Shown here: in pieces, positions 7,938 through 17,242 of the stretch | How positions within the stretch are numbered: the first letter of the stretch is position 1 | Layout: every line of letters begins with the position of its first letter | Assembly: GCA_963724495.1 (NCBI GenBank) | Contig: CAVRUZ010000002.1 | Coordinates: 248,001 to 312,000 of the forward strand | Source: CAVRUZ01 sp963724495 | GTDB taxonomy: Bacteria > Actinomycetota > Actinomycetes > Propionibacteriales > DAIQRJ01 | Length of the DNA stretch: 64,000 nt | Reading direction: 5' to 3' | Program-made: the position numbers and the translations under genes | Notes under the pieces: generated by a model | Databases searched by the model: none | Seen by the model: the letters and a program-made list of their open reading frames with translations, nothing else | Told to the model about the DNA's origin: nothing

Positions 7938-9476
7938 ATGACCGACTCCACTTCCACGCCTGGCGCAAACTCGGCCGGCCGGACCGGCCCCCGGTTGCGT
8001 TTCTGTCCCTCGCCGACGGGCGTGCCCCACGTCGGTCTCATGCGCACCGCGCTGACCAACTTCGCGCACGCCCGCGCGACGAACGGGACCCTGGTGTTCC
8101 GGATCGAGGACACCGACGCGGCTCGGGACACCGAGGACAGCTACGGCCAACTGCTCGAGGCCATGACCTGGCTGGGTATCACCTGGGACGAGGGCGTCGA
8201 GGTGGGCGGTCCCTACGGGCCGTACCGGCAGAGCCAGCGGCGGGAGATCTACGACGACGTCCTGCGCCGCCTGATCGAGGCCGGCTATGTCTACGAGTCC
8301 TACACGTCGGCCGACGAGGTCGAGGCGAGACACCGCGCTGCGGGGCGGGATCCCAAGCTGGGTTACGACAACTTCGACCGGGACCTGTCCGACGCGGGGC
8401 GTGCGGCCTACCGGGCTGAGGGACGGGTGCCGGTCTACCGGTTCCGGATCCCCGACGTCGACCAGACCTTCGTCGACGCCGTCCGTGGGCCGGTGACGTT
8501 CAAGGCGGGTAGTACTCCCGACTTCGTCGTCGCTCGAGCAGGCGGCGAACCCCTGTACACGTTGACGAATCCGGTCGACGACGCGCTGATGCGCATCGAC
8601 CTGGTGCTGCGGGGCGAGGACCTGCTGGCATCGACACCGCGACAGCTGCCGCTGCACGCAGCCATGGTCGAACTCGGCCTGTCCGAGCGGGTCCCCGAGT
8701 ACGGCCATCTCCCGATCGTGATCGGAGAGGGCAACCGCAAGCTCTCGAAGCGGGACCCTCGGTCGAAGCTGTGGAACCTGCGCGATCAGGGCTTCCTGCC
8801 CGAGGGGCTGACCAACTACCTGATGCTGCTCGGCTGGTCGCTGGCGCCCGACCGCGACGTGTTCACGATGGCCGAGGCGATCAGCGCCTTCGACGTGCAC
8901 GACGTGATCCCCTCGCCGGCCCGGTTCGACCTCGCCAAGGCCACGGCCATCAACGGCGACCACATCCGGCTGCTGGCCGTCGACGACTACGCCGAGCGGC
9001 TCGTTCCGTACCTGCAGAGCGCGAGCGTGCTGCCCGACCAGCCGACACCCGACCAGCTGGCGTTGCTCGCTGCGGCTGCACCACTCGTGCAGACCCGGAT
9101 GGCGCTGCTCTCGGAGGCGCCCGACCTGCTGGCCTTCTTCTTCGTCGACCCGGCTCGCTTCGGCCTCGACGAGGCGGCCGCCAAGCTGGTCGGCGACGAC
9201 AACGGCCAGGCCGTCCTCGCCGCCGCTGCACCGGCCCTGACCGGCCTGGGCCCGGACGACTGGACGGTCGAGGCGATCGAGGCTGCTCTGCGCGCTGCCC
9301 TGGTCGAGGGTCTCGGTCTCAAGCCCCGGCTCGCGTTCGGCCCGATCCGGGCCGCGGTCACCGGCCGCCGGGTCTCCCCACCGCTGTTCGAGTCGATGGA
9401 GCTCCTCGGCAGTGCCGAGAGCCTGCGCCGGATCGAGGCCGCCCGCCGGGCGCCCGCGCCGGTCTCCTCGCCGTAG
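7938..9476 (+). CDS. gltX: Glutamate--tRNA ligase
   Basis: 512 residues. The class I synthetase HIGH region is the variant FCPSPTGVPHVGL (usually FAPSPTGxLHIG), and the second signature is GNRKLSKRDPRS, matching KLSKR. RIEDTD near residue 55 is typical of GluRS. It charges tRNA-Glu with glutamate; in actinobacteria without GlnRS it is usually non-discriminating and also makes Glu-tRNA-Gln for the GatCAB amidotransferase (family knowledge). Both candidate substrates, tRNA-Gln(CTG) and tRNA-Glu(CTC), lie 195-370 bases downstream on the same strand, which fits. Confidence 0.95.
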   Translation: MTDSTSTPGANSAGRTGPRLRFCPSPTGVPHVGLMRTALTNFAHARATNGTLVFRIEDTDAARDTEDSYGQLLEAMTWLGITWDEGVEVGGPYGPYRQSQRREIYDDVLRRLIEAGYVYESYTSADEVEARHRAAGRDPKLGYDNFDRDLSDAGRAAYRAEGRVPVYRFRIPDVDQTFVDAVRGPVTFKAGSTPDFVVARAGGEPLYTLTNPVDDALMRIDLVLRGEDLLASTPRQLPLHAAMVELGLSERVPEYGHLPIVIGEGNRKLSKRDPRSKLWNLRDQGFLPEGLTNYLMLLGWSLAPDRDVFTMAEAISAFDVHDVIPSPARFDLAKATAINGDHIRLLAVDDYAERLVPYLQSASVLPDQPTPDQLALLAAAAPLVQTRMALLSEAPDLLAFFFVDPARFGLDEAAAKLVGDDNGQAVLAAAAPALTGLGPDDWTVEAIEAALRAALVEGLGLKPRLAFGPIRAAVTGRRVSPPLFESMELLGSAESLRRIEAARRAPAPVSSP

Positions 9477-9671
9477 CCCTGAAAAGTGGTGTCCAGTGGT
9501 GGATTCCGGCCGCTGCGAGGCCGCCCGAGGCAACGAGCCGCCACTATTCAGGGTGCCGTGCCGCTATTTCGGGTCGGCTTGCCGGTCGCGTATCGTGCTG
9601 TGCGGCCCGGGCGCGGGAAGTGCGGAGCCTCGGTCGGGTGGTCAGTCGGGCAACCGGCCAGGACACCCCCG

Positions 9672-9743
9672 TGGGGTATGGTGTAATTGGCAACACAGCG
9701 GATTCTGGATCCGTCGTTCTAGGTTCGAGTCCTAGTACCCCAG
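9672..9743 (+). tRNA. tRNA-Gln (anticodon CTG)
   Basis: A 72-base cloverleaf: acceptor arm TGGGGTA pairs with TACCCCA, the anticodon loop is TTCTGGA with anticodon CTG, and the T arm contains GGTTCGAGTCC. No CCA is encoded after the discriminator G. It lies between gltX and tRNA-Glu. Confidence 0.95.
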
Positions 9744-9772
9744 CGATGTCCCAGTAACCAGCAGTACCCTCT

Positions 9773-9848
9773 GGCCCCGTTGTGTAGCGGCCTAGCACGC
9801 CGCCCTCTCAAGGCGGTAGCGCGGGTTCGAATCCCGTCGGGGCTACCA
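9773..9848 (+). tRNA. tRNA-Glu (anticodon CTC), integration target of the island
   Basis: Acceptor GGCCCCG pairs with CGGGGCT (one G-T pair), the anticodon loop is CTCTCAA (anticodon CTC), the T arm contains GGGTTCGAATCCC, and CCA is encoded at 9846-9848. From the anticodon loop onward the sequence recurs exactly at 25391-25439, showing that an element integrated into this gene and rebuilt its 3' half. The complete gene is on the left side of the island, so function should be preserved. Confidence 0.95.
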
Positions 9849-9853
9849 GAGTT
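9805..9853 (+). repeat. attL: 49-bp attachment-site repeat
   Basis: Runs from the anticodon loop of tRNA-Glu to five bases past CCA. It is identical over 49 bases to 25391-25439, and after two mismatches a further nine bases (ATCGCACTG) also match. The integrase stop codon is about 90 bases inward. Confidence 0.9.
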
Positions 9854-9946
9854 TCATCGCACTGACCAGGCACGATGCGGACCAGCCGGCCACTGCCGTC
9901 CGAAGAGAGCTGCCGCTGGGGACACATCGGGGACACACAGACCTCG

Positions 9947-11098
9947 TCACTTGCGCCGCAGCTCGAGGACCGGACCGGGGTTCTGGTCGCCCATCAGGAG
10001 GGCATCGAGTCGGTCGACTGCTTGGTTGGAGCCGTCCTCGAAGAGGCCGCCGTAGCGGGTGAGGGTGAAGGCAACGCTGTTGTGGCCGGCCCACTCCGAT
10101 ACCTCGCGAACGTTGCACCCGGCCGCGACCAGGATGGCGACGAAGCTGTGCCGCAGACCGTGGAAGGTGAAGCCGTCCAGGCCGGCACGCTGCACGGCCG
10201 GTCGCCAGGCATCGCGGGCGAAGGTCGAGCGGAACAGCGGACCACCACGGCTCGCGGTGAACAGCAACGCGTCCGGCTCGGGCTCGACGTAGGTCGCGAG
10301 ATGTTCCTCGATCCGCCGCATGACCGATCGGGCGACCGGCACGGTCCGCTTGGATCGCCGTGTCTTGGGTTCCTGTCCCAGGGTGACCTTGCCGTGCACC
10401 TCGATGGCGGTGGTCTGCACGATGAGGCGGGATCGGAGGACGTCGACATTCGCCCGCGTCAGCCCGACGGCCTCGCCCCAACGAAGCCCGCCATATGCGC
10501 CGGCCAGGATCAGCGATCGGTAGCGCTCAGGCATCTCCAGGACGAGTCGCTCAACCTCGGCCTGGGAGAGGTAGCGGGGCGGCTTGGAGCGCTCCGACGG
10601 CAGCGGCACATCGATGGCCGGATTCACGGCGAGCCGCCTATCCGACACTGCCGCTGCGAGGCATTGACGCAGCGCGAACACCGCCTTGCGAACCGTTGCC
10701 GGCGACAGGCCACTCGCGACCATCTCCGCCACCCATGCCCGGATGGATCCGTTGGTGATCTTCTGCAGTGGGCTGTTGCCGAACTTCGGCAGCACTTGGC
10801 GGGCCAGGCTGGTCGCGAGGCGGGCGTGGGTGGTGGCGCGTAGGTCGTGCCTGGTGAGGAGCCAGTCGGCGGCCCACACGCTCAGATGGATCTCGCCGCG
10901 TCGCGGGTCGTGCCAGGTGCCGCCGGTTAGGTCGAGCTCGATCTCGGCCTTGCGGCGCTCGGCATCGATGAGACGTCGCTTGGTTTCACTGTGCTCGTGG
11001 CCGAACCGATCGCGGTATCTGATCTTGTACCGGGTGACCGTCCGCACACGGCCGGACCTGTCACGTTGCAGCAGCTCGCGCCGCTCGATGGAGGCCAT
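9947..11098 (-). CDS. int: Tyrosine site-specific integrase
   Basis: 383 residues from the ATG at 11098 (a GTG one codon earlier is possible). Layout: N-terminal arm-binding region, SAM-like core-binding domain (about residues 60-150), then the catalytic domain with the first Arg in AYGGLRWGEAVGL, the HxxR box in FHGLRHSFVAIL, and the last His/Tyr region in WAGHNSVAFTLTRYGG. It cuts and rejoins DNA through a tyrosine and would integrate the island at tRNA-Glu. The excisionase stop overlaps its start as TGATG, so the two are translationally coupled. A degenerate relative lies at about 14527-14940. Confidence 0.93.
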   Translation of the reverse strand: MASIERRELLQRDRSGRVRTVTRYKIRYRDRFGHEHSETKRRLIDAERRKAEIELDLTGGTWHDPRRGEIHLSVWAADWLLTRHDLRATTHARLATSLARQVLPKFGNSPLQKITNGSIRAWVAEMVASGLSPATVRKAVFALRQCLAAAVSDRRLAVNPAIDVPLPSERSKPPRYLSQAEVERLVLEMPERYRSLILAGAYGGLRWGEAVGLTRANVDVLRSRLIVQTTAIEVHGKVTLGQEPKTRRSKRTVPVARSVMRRIEEHLATYVEPEPDALLFTASRGGPLFRSTFARDAWRPAVQRAGLDGFTFHGLRHSFVAILVAAGCNVREVSEWAGHNSVAFTLTRYGGLFEDGSNQAVDRLDALLMGDQNPGPVLELRRK

Positions 11099-11271
11099 CA
11101 CGGCTCCCGCAGTTCATCGGCCTGGGCCTCGATCCAGGCCTCGACCACCGAGCGTCGGTAGCGGACATGGCGACCGATCCGGTACCCGGCAGGCCCCTCT
11201 CCCCGGTACCGCCAGGCGTACAAGGTGCTCATCGGCACGCCGAGCAACTCCGAGAGCTCAGTGAGGGTCAT
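11098..11271 (-). CDS. xis: Excisionase-type helix-turn-helix protein
   Basis: A 57-residue MerR/BldC-like winged helix: MTLTELSELLGVPMSTLYAW opens the helix-turn-helix, followed by a wing containing GYRIGRHVRYRRSVV. Such proteins bind DNA near att sites and bias the integrase toward excision. GGAGAGG stands five bases before the ATG. The TGA overlaps the integrase ATG (TGATG). The gene is short and was identified by reading the strand directly. Confidence 0.88.
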   Translation of the reverse strand: MTLTELSELLGVPMSTLYAWRYRGEGPAGYRIGRHVRYRRSVVEAWIEAQADELREP

Positions 11272-11319
11272 CAACCTCTCCGAACCCGCCGGCTGTGGCC
11301 ATCGACGACGATTTCGTGC

Positions 11320-12875
11320 TCATCTGCTTGTTCCTCTCGAATATGGGTGGGTGTGCTGCTTGCTGTGTTGGGCTTTCCATTGGGCGTATTCGCGTGCTCG
11401 GGCGGCTGCTGCGGTGGCGAGGGTGGTGTCGCCGTCGGTGTTCCAGCCGGTGCCGAGGTAGTGCCAGGTGCCGATGACGAGGGTGGTCTCGGTGTCGTCG
11501 TCGGCGAGCAGGTCTGCCTCGAGGGCGGCGAGGTCGAGCGGTCTGGCACTTTCGGGTGTTTGGGCGATCAGTCGGCGGGCGCGTTGTCTGGCTCGGCGCA
11601 GCATGGACAGGGTGATGGAGTAGCGGCGGGACTTGGAGGCGAAGTGGCCGCGGAAGCCGAGCATGTGCACCCATTTACCCAACAGCGTCATAGGGATTCT
11701 CGAGCGGTGGCGTCGCGCCGGGGACCGCGTTCGGCTCGGGTGGCGAGGTCGGCGACGGTGTGCGCGGAGGCGGCGACGGTGCGCGATTGTTAGTGCCGGT
11801 GTCGTCGTCGGCGGACTTGGTGGCGTACTTGGCCAGGTAGCCGGCGACCTGGCCGGGGGTGAGCGTGTGGTCGGGGTCGTCGGTGCGCCGGCTGGTGCGC
11901 ACCGGCCGGACGTCGAGCTGGCGGCCGAACACCAGCACACGTGCAGGGTCGGCTGCGTCGACGCCGGGCACCAGGAGGTGGACCGCAGCGACGGCTTGCT
12001 GGACGAGCTGGGCCAGGGTGTCCGCGTCGATGGCGTCGGGTGCGGGGGCGAAGCCGTCGTGGGTGCGGGGTCCGTCCAGCCGGACCAGGGCGTGGAAGTG
12101 GATCGCGCCGCGCAGCTGGTACTCCGCGACTTTGGCGTACTGCACCGTGGCGACCTCGGCGAGCCGGGTCGGCTGAGACGCCGAGGGTCTTGGCGACCAG
12201 CCGTCGCAGCGCGATGGTGAAGCGGCGCCACAGGTCAGGCGCCCACCACTGCCACACCACGTGCGAGGCGTAGTCGTAGCAGTCGGCACACAGCGGCTGG
12301 CCGACCGAACCCATCGGCATCGTCTCGTGGATGGCGGGACAGGTCTGGCTGCGGCCGTGCCGGCACAACCGTCCGGTCGCCGGGGTGGCAGCGGGCACCG
12401 TCGCCGCGACAGCCGTGGACCTTGCCGAACGAGGGTGCGGTCAAGGTGGCGAACACCAGTGGGTGGTTTGCGACGGTGGTGGGGACGGTTTTGCCGCCGG
12501 TGACGCCGGCGCGGATGAGGTGGAACATGTCCGCCGCATACAGCCGTGAGCAGGACAGGCATTGGCTGGCGCGGCGGTTTCCGCAGCGGACGTAGGTGAT
12601 TCCCAGCGGCTCATCGCTGCTGCAGTAGGACGGCGATGATTTCGCCGGTCGACTTGTCGACCGTGTGCGACGAGCCGGCGCAGCCGGATCGGGTGGGAGC
12701 AGTTGCCGACCCGGGCCACCGCCTCAGACCAGGCGTCGAAGTCGCGCGACACCAGCCGGTCACGGACCTGCTGGGCGGTCTGGGCCGACATCGCCGGCAG
12801 ATCCAGGCCGACCGATTCACCGAACCCAGCAAACGATCCCGTGGCCAGATCCGTGTGGGTGAGCTGTGTGCTCAC
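11320..12875 (-). pseudogene. RepSA-like rolling-circle replication initiator, multiply frameshifted
   Basis: Reading the minus strand across frames recovers an actinobacterial RepSA-type initiator: DFDAWSEAVARVGNCSHPIRL, then GITYVRCGNRRASQCLSCS, MFHLIRAGVTGGKTVP, FATLTAPSFGKVHG, QPLCADCYDYASHVVWQWWA, the HUH metal motif in GAIHFHALVRLDGP, the likely catalytic tyrosine region GYLAKYATKS, and the C-terminal GFRGHFASKSRRYS and WHYLGTGWNTDGD. At least four frame changes break it, so no functional protein is expected unless they are sequence errors. The probable start is the GTG at 12875. In intact elements this protein nicks DNA to start replication of the excised circle. Confidence 0.8.
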
Positions 12876-13569
12876 GAACCATCCACCACCCCAGAGGGTG
12901 TGCCACGCGGCTAGTGCGACCCCACGGCCACGTGACACACCCAGTCTCGGGAGGCCCGCAATCGCCCAGTCAGATGGGCGAGGTCTCAAGTGCTGGGGAG
13001 TCGCCACAGCACCAAGACACAAGGAAGGTTCAGGAGCGGACAGACGATGCGTCTCTGCGTCTGGTGCGGCGTTCAGGTGCGTTGGCCTAGGCCCAAGGTG
13101 GGGAGCCGACCCCCAGGGGATAACCCCGAAGTCACTGATTTGGTGTGTTGTGATCCGCTGCCCAGTCAGCATGACAGGCACCACCGACAATGCCTCGAAG
13201 TGCTCGTTGGGAGCGGGCTTGAGCGGCATGTGCCGAGTCAGCAGAGAGGCGGCGTGCCTGCAGACACCATCCATAGCCTTCCGGTGCCAGTTGCCGTCGC
13301 CCGTGTTTCCCCCTCGACTACCTCGGGACATTTACCGGTCCTGCCTTGATCGGCTATCTCAGTCACCAACCGATCTGCCGACGGCGCTGATCCTCCCTGC
13401 CATCGCCATTGCCGCCACTGCGGTCGCGGCACCGGCTGTCCGAGGGCCTCACACTTCATCACCACTGGAACGATGACTGTGATCGAGCCTCGGTTACACG
13501 GCCTTGACCTGTCAACGGCTTCCTTGTATTGCGAGACCACAGCCAGTCGAGGACGAGGCCGGTGTCGAT
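12876..13569. other. Region without a recognisable gene
   Basis: About 690 bases between the replication-initiator remnant and the methyltransferase gene. Open frames exist on both strands, but none shows recognisable motifs, a good ribosome binding site or a compositional advantage over the others. In AICEs this position can hold the replication origin; I see no clear origin repeats. Confidence 0.4.
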
Positions 13570-14370
13570 CTAGCCCCGCCGAGCTAACCGGACGTAGGTC
13601 CCGCAGTGAGCGTGCACGATGCTCCCGAACCCTTCGATCGTGGCGTGCAATGCCGACTGCAAGGTCGACAGACGCTCCTGCCCGAGGCGCTGATGGTCGC
13701 TGAAGGTCGCCACTAAGCCCACCCACTCATCGGCACTCAGGACACGTTCCCAGCGGTAGACCTTCTTCTCGATGGACGAGAACGAATCCCTGTCGGCGAA
13801 GGGATCTGGCGGGTCCTCGTTACCGGCGGGGTCGCCCCCAAGCCCATGCGCTTCCGGCGCAAGCTCGCTGTAGATGGCATCGAAGGCCGCGATGACGGGC
13901 TCGTCCAAGACGTGGTAGTTCCAGAACCGCGCCATAGTCCCGCCTGGGCGCAGCAGCCGAGCGACCTTGGGTACGCCCAGCTCGGGGTCGATCCAGTGCC
14001 AGGCCTGACCACTGACGATCAGATCGAACTGCCGCCCAGCGTCGTCCCAACTCTCGAACGCCGCGACCTCGACCGGGACTCCGTGGGACCTTGCCACCTC
14101 CGCCATCGGCTCAAGAGGCTCCACGCCCAGAATCGGGATCCCGCGGCGGGCCAACAGCACCGCTGCCTTGCCCGTGCCACACCCGACATCGAGCGCGTCC
14201 CTGGGCTGCAACGCCACGAGATCGTCAATGAGCGCATCCGGATACGTCGGCCGATAACGGTCGTACTGCTCGGCCACTAAACCGAACAGCTCAGCTCGAC
14301 CACGATCGCCGTAGTACTCATCCAGCGGCACCAACCGATCATCGCATCCCGACAAGTCCACTCGCCGCAC
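13570..14370 (-). CDS. Class I SAM-dependent methyltransferase
   Basis: Up to 266 residues from a GTG; a later start is possible because the conserved part begins around DRGRAELFGLVAEQYDRYRP. The SAM-binding motif I is ALDVGCGTGKAAVLLARRG, followed by acidic motif II in LGVEPLEPM and the post-motif SGQAWHWIDPE and LLRPGGTMARFWN. This matches the small-molecule Methyltransf_11/25 group related to ubiquinone/menaquinone-type enzymes. Substrate unknown. It is island cargo, downstream of nothing obvious, and intact unlike its neighbour. Confidence 0.85.
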   Translation of the reverse strand: MRRVDLSGCDDRLVPLDEYYGDRGRAELFGLVAEQYDRYRPTYPDALIDDLVALQPRDALDVGCGTGKAAVLLARRGIPILGVEPLEPMAEVARSHGVPVEVAAFESWDDAGRQFDLIVSGQAWHWIDPELGVPKVARLLRPGGTMARFWNYHVLDEPVIAAFDAIYSELAPEAHGLGGDPAGNEDPPDPFADRDSFSSIEKKVYRWERVLSADEWVGLVATFSDHQRLGQERLSTLQSALHATIEGFGSIVHAHCGTYVRLARRG

Positions 14371-14389
14371 GATGCCGGAGCACGACCGG

Positions 14390-14429
14390 TGTCAAGCAGC
14401 AGGTAGCACACCACTGTCAAGCAGCAGGT
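14390..14429. repeat. 15-bp direct repeat
   Basis: TGTCAAGCAGCAGGT occurs at 14390-14404 and again at 14415-14429. The second copy, with its preceding CACACCAC, resembles the IS481-type end near 24905-24925 (CACACCACTGTTAAGCA), so this may be a trace of another insertion sequence end. Confidence 0.5.
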
Positions 14430-14526
14430 GTGCCACAGGACATGCTCGGCAAAATGCGCAAGACACTAGAAGTGGCCGGAAAGCGTCGATGCCCCTAACG
14501 GCACGGCCGCCGCAGCAGGGCCGCAT

Positions 14527-14940
14527 CACGCAAAGGCAGCGCATCCAGCCGGTCTATGGCAGCCTTCGACCGTCCTCGAAGAGCCCGCCACATCGGGTCA
14601 GGGTGAACGCCACACTGTTGTGGCCCGCCCTCACGCGCTCGGACGCCAAGGGAACCCGGTCAGCAGGTGCCCTGAATGCCGGCCATCGGCCATAGCCGCT
14701 TCGAGGCTTTGTCCGCAACGCCAACACGGCTTTCTGCGTGCTTGCGGCTGAGAGACCCGTCGCCAGCGTCTCGGCCACCCACTCGCGCACCACCGCATTG
14801 CTGATCTCGACCTGCGGAGTCGCCGAAGGTGGCCAGCACCTGACCATGCATCGTCGTCATCAAGTCGAGCCCTGGTCGTGGGCCGGAGATCGTGGCGCGA
14901 CACCACACAGGGCGCCAGCCCCATCGGCCAGCTCGATGCC
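14527..14940 (-). pseudogene. Integrase remnant with internal deletion
   Basis: Minus-strand frames here match the integrase at 9947-11098: SRHDLRPTTRARL (intact: TRHDLRATTHARL), VVREWVAETLATGLSAASTQKAV, VPLASER, then directly AGHNSVAFTLTRCGGLFEDG. The roughly 190 residues between VPLxSER and AGHNSVAF, including the first catalytic Arg, are missing, and the upstream part is frameshifted. It shows that a second, related element was once here or that the island was built from two. No function expected. Confidence 0.8.
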
Positions 14941-15053
14941 CGGCGCCGAGGTCGCGCCCGGCAGTTGCCGAAAACGAGGTCGGACAAGCTGCATCCAATG
15001 TCTCCCCAGGTCGCGAATAGCAGGTAACGATTCCCTGCGCCAAGGAGGCTGCA

Positions 15054-15869
15054 ATGCGTTTACGAGTCCTAGCCCTAGTCGGGGCGGGAGCTATTGCTTG
15101 GGCGAGCATGGTCACTCCCGCGAACGCCGCGGACGGTGCGAAGCTGTCGGTCCTGCACGCGGTTCCCGATCTCACCGTTGACGTTTACGTCGATGGCAAG
15201 CTCACGCTGGACAACTTCAAGCCGGGCAAGCTCGCCGGCCCGCTGGATCTCGAAGCCGGAACCTACGAAGTCGCCATCACCGCTTCGGACGCCAAGGACG
15301 ACTCCGACCCGGCCATCGGCCCGGTCGAGCTGACCTTGGAAGACGGCGGCAACTACACCGCCGTCGCGCACCTGGAGGAGGGCGGTGACCCCACGGCCAC
15401 CCTGTTCACCAACGACACGTCCCGGACCGACGCCGGTCAAGGCCGCCTGACCGTGCGGCACACCGCGGCGGCACCCGCCGTCGACATACTCGCGGGCGGG
15501 GATGCTGTGATCAGCAACCTGAGGAACCCCGACGAGAAGGTGCTGGACCTCGACGCCGGGACCATCGAGGCTGCGGTGGCCGCGGCCGGTACGACCGATC
15601 CCGTGATTGGACCAGCAGACGTGACGGTCTCCGAAGGCAAGAACACCATCGTGTATGCGTGGGGTTCGCTGGACGACGACAATCTCAACCTCGCCGTGCA
15701 GACCATCTCCGGTCTGCACTCCAGCCCGGGCGGTGTGGGTGCCGGTGAAGCCGGACTCGCTGCCGACAGCAGTCGGCCGGGTCTGGTGGCCATGGTGGCC
15801 GCCTTCGTCCTCGGCGCCCTGGCGCTGGCTCGGTTCAAGCGCCCGGCCCGGGTCCGCTCCGACCGGTAA
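15054..15869 (+). CDS. DUF4397 surface protein with C-terminal membrane anchor
   Basis: 271 residues with a strong ribosome binding site (AAGGAGG) before the ATG. Residues 1-25 form a Sec signal peptide ending ANA. Two DUF4397 repeats follow, beginning LSVLHAVPDLTVDVYVDG and LTVRHTAAAPAVDILAGG. The C-terminus has ISGLHSSPGGVGAGEAG, a hydrophobic helix (LVAMVAAFVLGALALA) and a basic tail, which is sorting-signal architecture without an LPxTG motif. A class F sortase gene follows 21 bases after the stop, suggesting this is its substrate and is displayed on the cell wall (inference). DUF4397 has no established biochemical activity. Confidence 0.88.
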   Translation: MRLRVLALVGAGAIAWASMVTPANAADGAKLSVLHAVPDLTVDVYVDGKLTLDNFKPGKLAGPLDLEAGTYEVAITASDAKDDSDPAIGPVELTLEDGGNYTAVAHLEEGGDPTATLFTNDTSRTDAGQGRLTVRHTAAAPAVDILAGGDAVISNLRNPDEKVLDLDAGTIEAAVAAAGTTDPVIGPADVTVSEGKNTIVYAWGSLDDDNLNLAVQTISGLHSSPGGVGAGEAGLAADSSRPGLVAMVAAFVLGALALARFKRPARVRSDR

Positions 15870-15890
15870 CGCATAGAGGTCGCAGGCGAC

Positions 15891-16649
15891 ATGACGAACG
15901 GCAGGGCAGGCGGGGTCGGCAACCGAGTTCGGTGGTTGCTCGCCCTGCCTGCCCTCGCCGCGTTGCTGGCCAGTACCGCCGGCTGCATGGTCGGGGCGCC
16001 TACGGCAGCCGCCCCCTCATCGTGGGCGCCTGCCCCGGCCGCCTCGGCGCCGGCCGAGCCGGCAACGCCGTCCGCACCGCGTCCGGAACGCGCGGTCCGG
16101 GCGCCGGACAGCGTCGGACCCCTCAGCCGGGCCGCGGAGGGCAGACCTGCTGCGAAGGTGCCGGTTCGAGGCGCAGCGCTGCCCGACGCGCGGCAGGCTC
16201 GCGGTGCGGTTCCGGCCGAGATCACCATCGACGACCTTGGCATCTCGCTACCCATCCGTCCGGTGGGCGTCGCCGAGGACGGCAGCATGGAGCTTCCGGA
16301 GACGGTGTCCCAGGCGGGCTGGTACGAGTTCGGGGCGCGCCCGGCAGACCGGGGCGGCATCACGGTGCTCGCTGCACACGTGGACACTCGCGAAGAAGGG
16401 CTGGGGCAATTCGCGCGGCTCCGCGAGGCCCGGGAGGGCAGCATCGTGATGGTCACCGACCGAGGAGGCGACCGATATGAATACCGCGTGGTCCAGGTGA
16501 CGCGGATAGCCAAATCGAAGGTGCCTTGGGACGGCATTTTCGACCGCGCCGGACCGTCCCGACTGGCGATCGTCACTTGTGGCGGCGAGTACGATCGCGA
16601 CCGCGGGTCGTACCGCGACAACGTGATCGTGCTCGCAGAAGCGACCTAG
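15891..16649 (+). CDS. Class F sortase
   Basis: 252 residues: an N-terminal hydrophobic segment ending in a possible lipobox (STAGC), an Ala/Pro-rich linker of about 80 residues, then the sortase barrel from about residue 105 (PAEITIDDLGISLPI). Catalytic residues are visible: His in LAAHVDTREEG, Cys in AIVTCGGEYD and Arg in RGSYRDNVIV. Class F sortases are actinobacterial transpeptidases that join surface proteins to peptidoglycan. It sits between the DUF4397 gene (21 bases upstream) and a sigma factor gene (32 bases downstream), consistent with an operon. Confidence 0.92.
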   Translation: MTNGRAGGVGNRVRWLLALPALAALLASTAGCMVGAPTAAAPSSWAPAPAASAPAEPATPSAPRPERAVRAPDSVGPLSRAAEGRPAAKVPVRGAALPDARQARGAVPAEITIDDLGISLPIRPVGVAEDGSMELPETVSQAGWYEFGARPADRGGITVLAAHVDTREEGLGQFARLREAREGSIVMVTDRGGDRYEYRVVQVTRIAKSKVPWDGIFDRAGPSRLAIVTCGGEYDRDRGSYRDNVIVLAEAT

Positions 16650-16681
16650 CCATCGATCGTCACGGAGGGCCCACAGCGACT

Positions 16682-17242
16682 GTGAGCGTCTCACCCCGCG
16701 ATGAGCATGAGCAGGTGGTCGATGACTTCCTTGCCGGTGATGAGGTGGCGCTGGCCGAGATCTACCGCCGGTACTCGCCCCTGATCTACAGCGTGGCCCT
16801 GCGCTCGCTGGGCGATGTGGCGGAGGCCGAGGACGTGACACAGAAGGTGTTCATCGCCGCATGGACCAGCAAGCACAGGTATCAGCCCGAACGAGCGAGC
16901 CTGCCGGCCTGGCTGATGGGCATCACTCGGCACAAGATCGGCGACGCCCACTTCGGATCCGCCCGGCAGAAGCGGATCCAATCCGAGGTTGCTGCCATCA
17001 GCGAACCAACGACGCAGGAACCGATGGACGTGGCCGAGCGACTGGTCATCGCCGACGAGATCGCCCGCCTGGACGACGTGCCGAAGCAGGTGCTGCGACT
17101 CGCCTTCTACGAGGATCTCACCCACGCTCAGATCGCCGAGCGCATGCAACTGCCACCCGGAACGGTCAAGAGCCACATCCGACGCAGCCTGCTCAAGCTC
17201 AAGCGCCGATTGGAGGTGTTCCCCGATGCATACGAATCCTGA
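16682..17242 (+). CDS. ECF-type sigma-70 family sigma factor
   Basis: 186 residues from a GTG at 16682. Region 2 is DEVALAEIYRRYSPLIYSVALRSLG..EAEDVTQKVFIAAW and region 4 contains the helix-turn-helix DVPKQVLRLAFYEDLTHAQIAERMQLPPGTVKSHI. It directs RNA polymerase to a small set of promoters, probably including its own operon. The gene overlaps the downstream anti-sigma gene by 17 bases, indicating coupled translation. The pairing with an RskA-like protein and with a sortase suggests a cell-envelope signal (inference). No matching promoter could be picked out. Confidence 0.92.
   Translation: MSVSPRDEHEQVVDDFLAGDEVALAEIYRRYSPLIYSVALRSLGDVAEAEDVTQKVFIAAWTSKHRYQPERASLPAWLMGITRHKIGDAHFGSARQKRIQSEVAAISEPTTQEPMDVAERLVIADEIARLDDVPKQVLRLAFYEDLTHAQIAERMQLPPGTVKSHIRRSLLKLKRRLEVFPDAYES

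Noticed and set aside
14390..14429. Third attachment site marking a second element
   Set aside because: The direct repeat has no similarity to tRNA-Glu; it looks more like an insertion-sequence end.
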